Positions 7,840-17,485 are shown, numbered from the stretch's first letter. The stretch is DNA of 64,000 nt from Fluviicola taffensis DSM 16823 (GCF_000194605.1 NC_015321.1:1178001-1242000), one strand, 5' to 3'. The notes: generated by a model from the sequence alone, not told the origin. Numbers and translations are program-made.

Positions 7840-10800
7840 TTAAATTGAATTTTCTTCGTCATTAAGTTTTTCTCTTAGGATACTATTATTAGTATACTCA
7901 ATCATTCTTTCAGCCCATTCTTTAACTTCATACAGTGGATGATTCAATAAAAGTTCTAGTAATCTTTTTTGTCTTTCATAATATGGAACTGAAGACCCCA
8001 CACTTCCGAAAGTACCCATATTTGCAGATAATTCATTCAGTACACTTTTCTGATCGCCGAATTCATCTATAACACTTTTTGTAAATGAGTGCCATTGCAC
8101 TTCAGTTGCATCCTTTTCTAGTAATGGCATCATATTGGCAATTCTTTTAGGAGCAGTTTCCTTGTTTTCACGCATCCATTGAAGTATCTGAACGTTATGT
8201 TCGTCTGTGAATAATTTGCTTGGATGTTCCCAACTTCCATTGCGAGGACCTAATAGGTTTTTTAAATGTAAAAATGTCAAAGAGTTTCCAATAAGCCCTT
8301 TCCCCAGAATGGGCCAGGAGGAATTAAAATATTTTTCTATAAGAATACTTATCACTATTCGAATGTAAGTTTCCATCGAATAATTATATGAGCGAACAGA
8401 ACAAAATTCTAAAATCTGGTTAGCTATAATTTCTGCGAAAATAATATCTTCAGATTCATTCAATAATTTTTCGACACAATTAGACCAATGATATGACTCC
8501 ATCCCTACACCTCCGTCTTCATTAACTATCATGTTGTCACTTGAAATCAATTCCTTAACATAATCTTTGCATTTTTTCCAATTATCCTCATTACTATATG
8601 AATACATAAAAATCAAAGAAAGTGCTGTCCATCTTCCCTCATTTCCAAATTGAGCAATTCTTTTACATAACTCTATCGTTTCTTCAGCTAAAAGGTGCTC
8701 CAATGCCCTTCCATATTGAAAACTCTTAAAATAACCAACGGTAATTTCTTTGCCATCAATTATTTCAAATAATCTATTTAAATCTTTCAAACTAGCATCA
8801 AGTAAGCGCATCAAGTAAAAAGCATATCTATTAAATGATAAATTACTTAATACCTTCTCCAATACTTCTGAACTAATTTTATCATTATCCGCACCAACTA
8901 TAAATCCACCAATAAGTTCAATATTTCTTTTCTCTTCCGAAATAGTATCCAAACTCTCAAAAGCAAAATTTATAAATCCAGACCTTTCTGATTCAGGATA
9001 TATTTTACCTAGTTCCCGACCAAAATTAAACGCTTGCCGCTGTTCTCCCTGAAGAAGATTAGGTAAGTATGATAACCATTCTTCTTTTTCATTAATTAAT
9101 CTGTTAGCCAATTTTTCGGCATTAATTCTTGGTCTATCGATTAAACTTTCTTTGTCATATTTCTCCAGTTGAAACCATTCTGGCTCCGTTACACAAAGAA
9201 ATAATTGATCCTTTATATCTTCTGATTTTAGAGAGTTAATAACTAACTCAACTTTTTGAAGCGTTTCGAAATTAAGTTTTTCAAATTGAATTGTACTTTT
9301 TAAGGCATTTAAAGCGTCCCCCCATAAATCAGATGAATTTTGTTGGATCTTAGTAACTATTTTAACAACCAGATCAACTTCTCCATCTCGAATTAGCGTT
9401 CTAAATGATTGAACGAGTTTTTCCTTTGCTAACTTCTTGTTTAATTCGTCATTGAGGGCAATATCTAATAAGATTGTGATAGATTGTTGCCAAAATTCAA
9501 GAACTTCACTCCAAATAGGTTCATTATCCCTCAGTCTTGGGCCACTACCTTGTTGATCAGCTCCACCCATTCGAGTATAATTATTATTAAACAGACTGCG
9601 ACCAAGAGCTAAAACGATAATTCGATTAAAATCCGAATCCTTCTTAGACAATCCATATTTTATAACCTCTAATCGTTCTTGCAAATTAGCTTCTGTCCCT
9701 GATAGCGCTAATTGAAAAAGTTGAATAAATTGGTTAGTTGCATTATTTCCCCAAGTTTCATTTTCAGACACTGCAAAAATCATCAAAATTTTAGCTGCAA
9801 TTGGAAAAGCGTCTTTACGAAAACAAAGCTTTTCTAAAGACCAGACTAAATTTCGACGACCTTCTATAATCTGGGAAATTTCTTGCTTATTCATTTGACC
9901 AAAAGCATTCTGTAAAGCTTTCGATGTAGCAATCGGATTCACTTCTACAACGTAGCGAAAGAGGAGTGAACCCCAACTTGTATTAAGAACTTCCGCTGTC
10001 CCAAAAGGGCTGTTTGGCCCCCATAAGTCTTGAACAATTTGTTGTGCTTTATCGGCTTGATCTAGGTCTTTTAGTCTTTCGACAAATTTCTCGGCAAGTG
10101 GAGCGCCTTTTAAGGTTGTTAAAATCGATTCTATTTTAGCAGGAGGAGTATTTGATAACCAATCAGTGGCAAGTGTTATAGCAAGTGTGGTAGGTTTTAC
10201 CATGTATTGAGTTCCTCTCTTTTCTATAATATCCTTGTCCTTGTATTTTTTACATATTTCATAAAACTCTTCAGAAGTAACTTGTTGACCACTGTAAACA
10301 TTTGTTCGAATAAATTCAGATTGATCCTCAAGGTTTTTTTGCTGTACCGTATCCAAAATTGGTCTTAATTCGTCATCTAAGAAACCGAATGTAGAAAAAA
10401 CAGCACACGCTCTTATAACATTATACTCAATTCTATTTTCATCAATTCCATTAAACAATAATTTCACAATAAATTCTCTTGGTAAAATGCTTGTAAAATC
10501 GTCGATACCAGTTTCTTTAATCGTTTTGCAAAACCGTACTGCCATCCAAGGATAACCCTCACAAACATTATTTAAATAATCAATATCACTTTGCCCATGG
10601 GACTCTCCTAACATTTCTTTAATAATCTCCCTAACAATGTCTTTCTGATTAATTCTATCAACTTTGAACGATTGACTCTCCTGTGTTTCGGAAGCAATAT
10701 CAATTGTAATCAAACTGAACTCCCCCATTGTTTTAACTAAACCAGACAAAACAGTATGTGCAGTTTCATCACAACTGTCGACCACTAAAATTCCATTTTG

Positions 10801-11661
10801 CCTGGTGTGAGAAGTAATATAATTTGCTATATCTTTTAGTTCTCCATTAATACCTATTTCAAAATAAACTGTTTGTTTTCGAAGAGCTTCAATAACATCA
10901 TTTTCGCTTCTAAAAGCTTCTAATACCAATCTAGTTTTTCCAATTCCAGAATGCCCTATAATCCTGATCGGTTTTTTCGATTTTACAGAATCTATAATAG
11001 CATTGATATTTTGAATTGTTTTTTCATTCGTTTTAAATGAGACTTCAGACCCAATTAAGGAAGCTTGCCACTCATCCCAAGTTCTAAAACCTGGTCTTGA
11101 AATATCATTAAACCCTTGGACAAGTGTAACAGTAGAGATATTTTCATTTACCCAATCCTTGATCGTATTAGAGTCGTATACTTCAATTTGAATTGTATCA
11201 AAATTTGGCTTTCCTGAATCCTCAATAGCTCTTCTAAAATTCAAAATTCTTTCAGCTTTTAATTCAGAATTTAGATTCTTATTAGTGAATAAAATATAGC
11301 AACCATCCGAGTCAATAAGTTCTTCTACTCGATCCTTTAATTGTCGTGGTTGAACAATTCCACCGACTTCTATTTTTGGCTTCAAAATTTCCTCATAACA
11401 AGCTGTTGGTCCTAAAGTTGTAGCCTTGTTTTGAAAAATACAAAATCTCTGCTTTAACCATTTCGTGGACTCAATACCACCATCCCATTGAACACGACCA
11501 TCGTCACCACCATCTCCAGTAGTAATATTAAAAGGAACTAAAACACTTCCTTGTATATCATTTTTTTGCAGTTCAATCTGCAATAGGGTGTGTAATAATT
11601 TAGATAGTTGAATATCTGTCAGGTGTTCAATGTGCTTTATATCGATTTCATTAATATTCAT
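7840..11661 (-). CDS. Avs-like STAND NTPase with N-terminal PD-(D/E)xK nuclease-like domain
   Basis: A 1273-residue, soluble, multidomain protein. Residues about 1-190 look like an Mrr-type nuclease: GDGGDDGR (49-56) followed by F-Q-N-K79 gives the D...(E/Q)xK active-site pattern. Residues about 210-480 are a STAND P-loop NTPase with Walker A GHSGIGKT (236-243) and Walker B ILVVDSCDE (291-299). From about 490 to the end the protein is alpha-helical, with repeat-like character, as in sensor arms. This order (effector, NTPase, helical sensor) is that of antiviral STAND (Avs) proteins, which recognise phage proteins. It is the first gene of a two-gene minus-strand unit with the RES-like protein. 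Recognised target unknown. Confidence 0.72.
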   Translation of the reverse strand: MNINEIDIKHIEHLTDIQLSKLLHTLLQIELQKNDIQGSVLVPFNITTGDGGDDGRVQWDGGIESTKWLKQRFCIFQNKATTLGPTACYEEILKPKIEVGGIVQPRQLKDRVEELIDSDGCYILFTNKNLNSELKAERILNFRRAIEDSGKPNFDTIQIEVYDSNTIKDWVNENISTVTLVQGFNDISRPGFRTWDEWQASLIGSEVSFKTNEKTIQNINAIIDSVKSKKPIRIIGHSGIGKTRLVLEAFRSENDVIEALRKQTVYFEIGINGELKDIANYITSHTRQNGILVVDSCDETAHTVLSGLVKTMGEFSLITIDIASETQESQSFKVDRINQKDIVREIIKEMLGESHGQSDIDYLNNVCEGYPWMAVRFCKTIKETGIDDFTSILPREFIVKLLFNGIDENRIEYNVIRACAVFSTFGFLDDELRPILDTVQQKNLEDQSEFIRTNVYSGQQVTSEEFYEICKKYKDKDIIEKRGTQYMVKPTTLAITLATDWLSNTPPAKIESILTTLKGAPLAEKFVERLKDLDQADKAQQIVQDLWGPNSPFGTAEVLNTSWGSLLFRYVVEVNPIATSKALQNAFGQMNKQEISQIIEGRRNLVWSLEKLCFRKDAFPIAAKILMIFAVSENETWGNNATNQFIQLFQLALSGTEANLQERLEVIKYGLSKKDSDFNRIIVLALGRSLFNNNYTRMGGADQQGSGPRLRDNEPIWSEVLEFWQQSITILLDIALNDELNKKLAKEKLVQSFRTLIRDGEVDLVVKIVTKIQQNSSDLWGDALNALKSTIQFEKLNFETLQKVELVINSLKSEDIKDQLFLCVTEPEWFQLEKYDKESLIDRPRINAEKLANRLINEKEEWLSYLPNLLQGEQRQAFNFGRELGKIYPESERSGFINFAFESLDTISEEKRNIELIGGFIVGADNDKISSEVLEKVLSNLSFNRYAFYLMRLLDASLKDLNRLFEIIDGKEITVGYFKSFQYGRALEHLLAEETIELCKRIAQFGNEGRWTALSLIFMYSYSNEDNWKKCKDYVKELISSDNMIVNEDGGVGMESYHWSNCVEKLLNESEDIIFAEIIANQILEFCSVRSYNYSMETYIRIVISILIEKYFNSSWPILGKGLIGNSLTFLHLKNLLGPRNGSWEHPSKLFTDEHNVQILQWMRENKETAPKRIANMMPLLEKDATEVQWHSFTKSVIDEFGDQKSVLNELSANMGTFGSVGSSVPYYERQKRLLELLLNHPLYEVKEWAERMIEYTNNSILREKLNDEENSI

Positions 11662-11819
11662 AAGCTTATTAGAAGAATAGTGTTTGTGACCACAATATAA
11701 TTAAGATAATTAGACATAAGAGTTACTTATGCATAATTTCTATTCATGTTTGCTTCGAACCATTCCGAGCTGCAATGAAATTAAATGATCTTAGATGCAA
11801 CATAATGACAGATCAAAAT

Positions 11820-11858
11820 AAAATTCTTATCTAAGCAATAAACAAAAAGCCGCAGAAC
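11820..11858. repeat. Right flanking repeat of the STAND/RES island, at tRNA-Phe terminator
   Basis: AAAATTCTTATCTAA (11820-11834) and AAAAAGCCGCAGAAC (11844-11858), matching 6667-6681 and 6686-6700. The second block is part of the complete tRNA-Phe terminator, so this is probably the original site and the left copy the duplicate. Confidence 0.6.
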
Positions 11859-11873
11859 AAATTGTTCTACGGC
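11844..11873 (-). terminator. Terminator of tRNA-Phe
   Basis: On the minus strand, GCCG(T)AGAACAA pairs with TTGTTCT(G)CGGC with one mismatch, followed by a U-run. It lies 20 bases after the tRNA 3' end. Confidence 0.75.
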
Positions 11874-11892
11874 TTTCGTCCTATTTAGTAAG

Positions 11893-11965
11893 TGGTGATG
11901 GAGGGAATCGAACCCCCGACACAAGGATTTTCAGTCCTTTGCTCTACCGACTGAGCTACATCACC
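11893..11965 (-). tRNA. tRNA-Phe (GAA)
   Basis: A 73-base cloverleaf: acceptor GGTGATG pairs with CATCACC, discriminator A, no encoded CCA. The anticodon stem AGGAC/CCTT encloses loop TGAAAAT with anticodon GAA. The T-arm has GGTTCGATTCC. Its downstream side borders the STAND/RES island. Confidence 0.95.
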
Positions 11966-11982
11966 ATCCTTAATTGTGGGTG

Positions 11983-11990
11983 CAAAGATA
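11983..11990 (-). promoter_or_regulatory. -7 box (TATCTTTG) for tRNA-Phe
   Basis: Minus-strand TATCTTTG 17 bases before the tRNA 5' end. It is back to back with the coaX promoter. Confidence 0.6.
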
Positions 11991-12043
11991 GTAATAGAAT
12001 TCATTCGACCTAAAAAAAAGTGAAAATTTTTCTAAATCAATCC

Positions 12044-12051
12044 TATCTTTG
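12044..12051 (+). promoter_or_regulatory. -7 box (TATCTTTG) for coaX, leaderless-type spacing
   Basis: TATCTTTG ends six bases before the coaX ATG, so transcription probably begins at or next to the start codon. Confidence 0.6.
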
Positions 12052-12057
12052 TACTGA

Positions 12058-12807
12058 ATGGAACAGGGAAATAAATCAATTGTGGTCGATGCGGGAAATA
12101 CCCGTATCAAGGTTGGTTTGTTCCAAGGACATGATTTACAAGAAGTTCATGCTTTTTCAAACGACGAACTGGATAAACTGAAGTCCCTGTTGATTAAATT
12201 CAAAAATCTTTCAGGAATTATTAGTTCGGTGCGTTCGGATAAAAACACCAAATGGCTCAAAGGATTACTTCCAAATGCGTTCCTATTCAATCATCAATTA
12301 TCCATTCCGCTTACAAACAATTACGAGTCTCCAACAACACTTGGAATAGATCGCTTAGCAAATGCAATAGCCGCAGCAAATATTTCTGATAAAAATGCGT
12401 TAGTGATTGACATCGGAACGTGTATTAAATATGATTTTATTCGTTACCCTCAAATTTATGAGGGCGGAGCTATTTCTCCCGGAATCGAATTACGTTACAA
12501 ATCCATGCACCAATTTACAGGTAAATTACCACTTGTAGAAGACCGGATTCAAGGCCCATTTGTGGGTAAAAACACCCTTGATGCCATGAGAAGTGGTGTT
12601 ATAAATGGAATGCACTTGGAAATGGTTGGTTTTATTGAAGAATACAGACGACTTTACCCCGAATTAACAATTTTTCTCACGGGTGGAGACAGTCAATATT
12701 TTGAATTAGGTAATAAATATGGCATATTTGCCGACGAGAATTTAACCTTAAAAGGATTATTAATAGCACTCATACATGCCCAAACAACTTTTTCTTCTAG
12801 TAATTAG
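12058..12807 (+). CDS. coaX: Type III pantothenate kinase
   Basis: A 249-residue enzyme that phosphorylates pantothenate in the first step of coenzyme A synthesis. The ASKHA-fold phosphate loops are visible: VVDAGNTRIKVGLF at residues about 9-22 and LVIDIGTCIKYDF near 117. GAISPGI and LTGGD follow further on. Length fits the type III family. It opens an envelope operon: the next gene starts 32 bases before its stop. The promoter box lies directly before the ATG. Confidence 0.93.
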   Translation: MEQGNKSIVVDAGNTRIKVGLFQGHDLQEVHAFSNDELDKLKSLLIKFKNLSGIISSVRSDKNTKWLKGLLPNAFLFNHQLSIPLTNNYESPTTLGIDRLANAIAAANISDKNALVIDIGTCIKYDFIRYPQIYEGGAISPGIELRYKSMHQFTGKLPLVEDRIQGPFVGKNTLDAMRSGVINGMHLEMVGFIEEYRRLYPELTIFLTGGDSQYFELGNKYGIFADENLTLKGLLIALIHAQTTFSSSN

Positions 12808-14131
12808 TACTATTCTATGCCATTTTGCGTGGAATCAAACAGCATCATCATCACCATATAGTACTGCGGGTATCGGCGAAGAGGGAGGACTTCAAATTGC
12901 ACAATTTGGAGCAATGGGTGGTATTTCAAGTATCGGATTTGACTCTACATTGATCAACACCTATAATCCTTCAACCTATTCTCTTCTTTCTCCTGGACAA
13001 CCCTTATTTTCAGTAGGTGTTAGCACAAAACTGTCTACTTATTCAAATAGTATTGGAAGTTTTAATGGGAGAACAACTGGTATTTCAGATATTTCAATGG
13101 CAATTCCTTTTGGAAAGCGATTTGGAATTGGACTTGGATTAAAGCCTTTCACGCGCAAGGGATATAACTTGAGCCAACGATCTTATGTCTATGATGATTC
13201 TACTACGTATAGCTACAAAGGATACGGATCAACAAGCCTTTTATTTGTTGGGGTTTCTTACGCAATCATTCGAAATGATCGATCCATTCTAAGTGTTGGT
13301 GTTAACCTTGGGTATTTGTTTGGAGCAGTTACAAACGAACGATCAAGTATTTTTGATGCAAACAAACCTTCTGGTGGAGTAGATCAAACGAGTTTTAGAA
13401 TGAAATCACTCTATTATTCTTTTGGAGCAAGTTATCAAAGAACTCTTGGTTATGAGAAAAACAACCAATTGTATTTATCTGCTGTTTACACACCACAACT
13501 TCAAATAAACACACATCTTGATTACGGATTGTATTATGCTGATGATGTTACGGATGAAAATACCTATTATGACACCATCATGAGCATTACCAATAACAAA
13601 GGAAAAATAGCTTTCCCAAGTAAGCAGACGTTTGGAGCTGGTTATTCTTTTGGACCTAAAAGTTCAAAGGTTGGGGACGGTATGAAATATCAGCTTGGAC
13701 TATTCGCAGAAGTTGATTTAATGCAATGGAAATCCTATTCGGAAAACTTTACCAGTCATGAAAGTTCAACTTTCTCAAACACCTTTGTTTCAAAATTAGG
13801 GATTCAATTCATTCCATCCACTGATTTTACGAAAAAGGCAAAAGGTATCAAGTATTTTTCAAAAATTAAGTACAGAATTGGAGGACAATATGGCTTATTG
13901 CCAAACACAATCAACGATAGACAATTAAAAACTGCTTCCGTGACAGCTGGATTTGGTTTTCCATTCTTAACGCATAAAACGAATTCCTCTTTAAATATTA
14001 GTTTCCAATATGGTTCAAACGGAACAGGGAATGCTGCTGATTTAAAAGAGCGTTTCTATTCGATTAGCCTTGGAATTATCATCGCTCCATCAAGTTACGA
14101 AAAATGGTTTAAAAAGTATAAATTGGATTAA
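12776..14131 (+). CDS. Outer-membrane beta-barrel protein, FadL/OmpP1-like
   Basis: A 451-residue protein with a signal peptide (MPKQLFLLVISTILCHFAWNQ). The mature start SPYSTAGIGEEGG followed by AMGGISSIGFDSTLINTYNPSTY is a FadL-type pattern (Gly-rich stretch, then NP). The rest is alternating strands ending in a tyrosine/lysine-rich tail. It overlaps coaX by 32 bases and its stop touches the lptC ATG, so it is part of one transcript. Its ligand is unknown; the link to LptC suggests an envelope role. Confidence 0.75.
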   Translation: MPKQLFLLVISTILCHFAWNQTASSSPYSTAGIGEEGGLQIAQFGAMGGISSIGFDSTLINTYNPSTYSLLSPGQPLFSVGVSTKLSTYSNSIGSFNGRTTGISDISMAIPFGKRFGIGLGLKPFTRKGYNLSQRSYVYDDSTTYSYKGYGSTSLLFVGVSYAIIRNDRSILSVGVNLGYLFGAVTNERSSIFDANKPSGGVDQTSFRMKSLYYSFGASYQRTLGYEKNNQLYLSAVYTPQLQINTHLDYGLYYADDVTDENTYYDTIMSITNNKGKIAFPSKQTFGAGYSFGPKSSKVGDGMKYQLGLFAEVDLMQWKSYSENFTSHESSTFSNTFVSKLGIQFIPSTDFTKKAKGIKYFSKIKYRIGGQYGLLPNTINDRQLKTASVTAGFGFPFLTHKTNSSLNISFQYGSNGTGNAADLKERFYSISLGIIIAPSSYEKWFKKYKLD

Positions 14132-14677
14132 ATGGGATTCAAACAAACATTCAGTTATTTATGCCTTGCATGTTTATTGGTGTTTAATTCCTGTGTCAAC
14201 GATTTAGACAAAATCAAGAAAATTACTTTTAAATCTTCCGACCCAGAACAAAAAACAGAAGAATTATATCTTTTACAAACGGAAGCTGGTTTTCCTCAGT
14301 TCAAGTTATATGCACCTCTTGCAGAAGCTTATTCAACTCCTGAGAACATCACAAAATTCCGAGAAGGTGTAAAAATCGAATTCTTTGATGATGCTGGAAA
14401 TTTAGAATCCGTTTTGACTGGTTTGTATGGGGAAATAAATGAACAGAAAGGAACCATGCGCGTGCTAGACTCCGTACAGTTACATAATCCATCTCGCAAG
14501 CAAACTATGTATACCGAAGCTCTATACTGGGATCAAAAAGATAGTCTTATCTTTACGGACAAAATGGTCATGATTAAGAGTCCAACTGAATTAATCTATG
14601 GAAAAGGGATACGTGCAAAACAAGACTTTTCCAATTATGAATTCTTGGAACCACAAGGCCGTATTTCAACTAAATAA
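14132..14677 (+). CDS. lptC: LPS export protein LptC
   Basis: A 181-residue lipoprotein (signal with Cys in LLVFNSC, about residue 21). The mature part is the LptC beta-jellyroll pattern: short paired strands such as LYLLQTEAGFPQFKLYAPLAEAYS, VKIEFFDDAGNLESVLTG, and AKQDFSNYEF. In the Lpt bridge LptC passes lipopolysaccharide from the inner-membrane LptBFG to LptA. Bacteroidota LptC proteins are commonly lipid-anchored, as here. It starts immediately after the stop of the outer-membrane protein. Confidence 0.82.
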   Translation: MGFKQTFSYLCLACLLVFNSCVNDLDKIKKITFKSSDPEQKTEELYLLQTEAGFPQFKLYAPLAEAYSTPENITKFREGVKIEFFDDAGNLESVLTGLYGEINEQKGTMRVLDSVQLHNPSRKQTMYTEALYWDQKDSLIFTDKMVMIKSPTELIYGKGIRAKQDFSNYEFLEPQGRISTK

Positions 14678-14685
14678 TACAGGAA

Positions 14686-14904
14686 ATGAAAACATACAAT
14701 CGCATCATGGAGCTATTTTGGCTGTCAATTGGAATCATTATCACAATCATGGTAACTGTTATGTGTTTGAAAGAAAACTTCAGCAGCTGGGCAGTTTATT
14801 ATGTGTTTGCTTTCATGGCTTTTGGAACTTATCTGATGAGACGCTTTATGAGAAAACGCATGGAAAAACACCAAGCATTTTTAAACGGCAAGGAGCAGAA
14901 ATAA
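14686..14904 (+). CDS. Small two-TM membrane protein
   Basis: A 72-residue protein with two hydrophobic segments (about 8-27 and 34-50) and a basic tail (RRFMRKRMEK). It lies eight bases after lptC and is probably co-transcribed. I know no function for this kind of protein; the position suggests an envelope context. Confidence 0.65.
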   Translation: MKTYNRIMELFWLSIGIIITIMVTVMCLKENFSSWAVYYVFAFMAFGTYLMRRFMRKRMEKHQAFLNGKEQK

Positions 14905-14999
14905 CCGTTCATCAAAGCATAATGTGGTTTCGTATGATTTTCAACCAATTAGCACGCTAAATTCCGTATTTTCGTTTTACCAATATACTCCAGGTTAAA

Positions 15000-17465
15000 A
15001 TGAAGCTTTTGAAGGGTTGTTACCTACTCATTCTTATCGTTTGCCCTTCCTATTTATTTTCCCAATGGAATTTAAGCGGAACGGTTTTGGATGAAAAAAA
15101 AACACCTATTCCCTTCGCCAATGTTTACATCAAAAACAACACAGATTTAAGAACTCAAACAGATGCTGAAGGAAAATATTCTCTCCAGTTATTTGATGGT
15201 GAGTATTTTATTATCGTAAACGCAACAGGTTACCACGAAAGAGAAACCTATGTAGTGATATCAAACAAAAGTGCGGTAAAAGACATTCAACTATTTCCTC
15301 AAAAAATCAATGATTTAGAAGAAGCTGAGATTTCCGTAAAAAGAGGAAATCCTGGGAGAGATATCATGCTCAAGGTTGTCAAAAAACGAGATCAAATAAA
15401 TCCATGGGCATACCCACATTCTGTCGAAGTTTATATCAAAGCCACAGAATCTATTGAGAGAAAGGAAAAGGACTCTAAAAACGAGAAACAAAATTCTGAT
15501 CCTTTTGAAGAAGAAAAGCGAAAATTGACCCAATTAGCTGGAAATATGAATATCGCAGAAATCCAATTAACGCGAAATTTTGCTCCGCCAAATAAGGTAA
15601 AAGAAATTCGCAATGCTTACGAACTCCGGGGAAATGATCGAACGCTTTACTACACCACCACTGTCAAATCCAACTTCAATTTTTTTCAGAACTTACTCTA
15701 TCTTGAAGATTTGCACAGCACTCCTGTAATGAGTCCAATTTCAACGCCTGGAATTTTATCTTACCGTTACCGATTGGAAGCGCAATACGAGGAAAATGGA
15801 CGAAAAATAAACAAGATCAAAATTCTTCCTCGGATGAGTTCAACATCCACACTCACTGGATACATTTATGTCATCGATTCCACTTGGCTCATTCAAAAGC
15901 TCGACTTAACGATGGAAAAAGGAAACTTGTTCATGTACGATTACTTTTCAATCCACCAAGAATTTGACACTCCGGGAGATTCAATTTGTATCCTGAAAGA
16001 ACAAGTATTGAATTATGGGGTCAAATACAAAAATGAAACTTCTACCTGCAAAACATTTGCTCAATTCAATTCCTATAACTTCCAACCCAATTTCTCTGCT
16101 CGATACTTCAACAATGAGTTATCCGTTACTACAGAAGAAGCTTACGAAAAAGACTCCACTTACTGGAAAAATCAGCGTTTAGTTGATTTAACACCTGAAG
16201 AACAGCGTTTTATTTTAGTTCGAGACAGTATTCACGATGCTTTGAATCGGAAAGAATACTTAGATTCCATCGATAAGGTGTTCAATAAAGTTACTTTCTT
16301 GAAAGTTGTTTGGTTCGGAGTCGAACATCGAAATCGCGCAAAAAAAACACAATGGAGTATCAATTCTCTTGCGGCTATTCTAAGACCATTATACCCTGCA
16401 GGACCGCGTGTTGCACCAGGTTTCAACTACTTTAAGAAATGGAAAGATCAGCGAACATTAGATGTCAATGCAGAGATTTCTTATGGATTTCTCAATCATG
16501 ACATTAAAGGCAATACCTATTGGAATTACCTCTACAATCCCTTTAAACAATCGCGGCTCCTGCTAGGGTTTGACCATGATTTTGATGCCATTGTTTCCTA
16601 TGATGCGATTACCCAGATCTATAAACGAAGTAATTTTATTGAAGCAACAAAACTTACAATTGGGCAAACCCAAGAATACATCAACGGATTATATGTCGAC
16701 TTCAACCTCGAATTCTGCGAACGAAGATCCATCAACGGATACAAAAAAATGGGATTCCTTGACGCGGTTATTCCCAATGATGATTTCAAACCATTCGAAG
16801 GTTACCAAGCTTTGCTTGCAGATGTCACGGTAAGTTACACTCCTGGACAAAAATACATGCGCGAACCTCACCGAAAAGTAGTGCTTGGATCAAAATGGCC
16901 AACTGTTTACGCGTATTATCAGCGTGGAATTCCCAAATTATTTGGAAGTGATGTTGACCACGAATATGGATTGCTCGGTATTTATCAAAATTTCCAATTG
17001 GGAACATTCGGAACATCCTCTTATCACATCAAATCTGGCAAATTCCTGAGTTCGAAAAATCTCAAAGATGCCGATTTTAAATACCAGCGAAGAAGTGACC
17101 CTATTTGGTTCTCCAATCCTCTTAGCTCATTTCAGAATCAAGACTCATCATTGCCATCTAGGAATTACTACATCGAAGCACATTTTATTCATCACGACAA
17201 TGGTTCCATCATGAATAAAATTCCATTTATGAAGAAAACAGGAATTGGAATTGTTTTTGGTTGTGGATTCTTATACGTTGCTGAATACAATTGGAAACAT
17301 TACGAGATTCTTGCAGGATTAGAACGCAATTTCAAATTTTCAAAACGAAGACTTCGAATTGGATTGTACGGTGTCTTCTCCGACGGAAACAACATTACTC
17401 CGAGATGGACAGGGAAAATTTCCTTTGCCGTATTGGATGACCGAAATATGAAATTCAATTTTTGA
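15000..17465 (+). CDS. DUF5686 outer-membrane protein with carboxypeptidase-regulatory-like domain
   Basis: An 821-residue surface protein. A signal peptide (about 1-22) is followed by a CarboxypepD_reg-like beta-sandwich (WNLSGTVLDEKKTPIPFANVYI ... YSLQLFDGEYFI, residues 23-95). The remainder is DUF5686, which ends in a barrel-like region (last motif LDDRNMKFNF). The N-terminal domain is like that at the start of TonB-dependent receptors, but no plug domain follows. Function unknown in the family. It stands 95 bases after the lptC group. Confidence 0.78.
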   Translation: MKLLKGCYLLILIVCPSYLFSQWNLSGTVLDEKKTPIPFANVYIKNNTDLRTQTDAEGKYSLQLFDGEYFIIVNATGYHERETYVVISNKSAVKDIQLFPQKINDLEEAEISVKRGNPGRDIMLKVVKKRDQINPWAYPHSVEVYIKATESIERKEKDSKNEKQNSDPFEEEKRKLTQLAGNMNIAEIQLTRNFAPPNKVKEIRNAYELRGNDRTLYYTTTVKSNFNFFQNLLYLEDLHSTPVMSPISTPGILSYRYRLEAQYEENGRKINKIKILPRMSSTSTLTGYIYVIDSTWLIQKLDLTMEKGNLFMYDYFSIHQEFDTPGDSICILKEQVLNYGVKYKNETSTCKTFAQFNSYNFQPNFSARYFNNELSVTTEEAYEKDSTYWKNQRLVDLTPEEQRFILVRDSIHDALNRKEYLDSIDKVFNKVTFLKVVWFGVEHRNRAKKTQWSINSLAAILRPLYPAGPRVAPGFNYFKKWKDQRTLDVNAEISYGFLNHDIKGNTYWNYLYNPFKQSRLLLGFDHDFDAIVSYDAITQIYKRSNFIEATKLTIGQTQEYINGLYVDFNLEFCERRSINGYKKMGFLDAVIPNDDFKPFEGYQALLADVTVSYTPGQKYMREPHRKVVLGSKWPTVYAYYQRGIPKLFGSDVDHEYGLLGIYQNFQLGTFGTSSYHIKSGKFLSSKNLKDADFKYQRRSDPIWFSNPLSSFQNQDSSLPSRNYYIEAHFIHHDNGSIMNKIPFMKKTGIGIVFGCGFLYVAEYNWKHYEILAGLERNFKFSKRRLRIGLYGVFSDGNNITPRWTGKISFAVLDDRNMKFNF

Positions 17466-17485
17466 TCGTACCAAAAATAAATATT

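Larger units (their letters stand above)
6686..11858. mobile_element. Candidate tRNA-Phe-adjacent defence island (no integrase)
   Basis: A segment of about 5.2 kb bounded by repeated pieces of the tRNA-Phe terminator region. It holds only two minus-strand genes, a STAND NTPase and a RES-like protein, which are unlike the housekeeping genes on either side. No recombinase is present, so it would need one in trans or is a remnant. The boundary call rests on two matching 15-base stretches with unequal spacers. Confidence 0.45.

Noticed and set aside
14598-14960. 120-residue ORF overlapping lptC and the small membrane protein
   Set aside because: It overlaps two better-supported genes in other frames and has no coding character.
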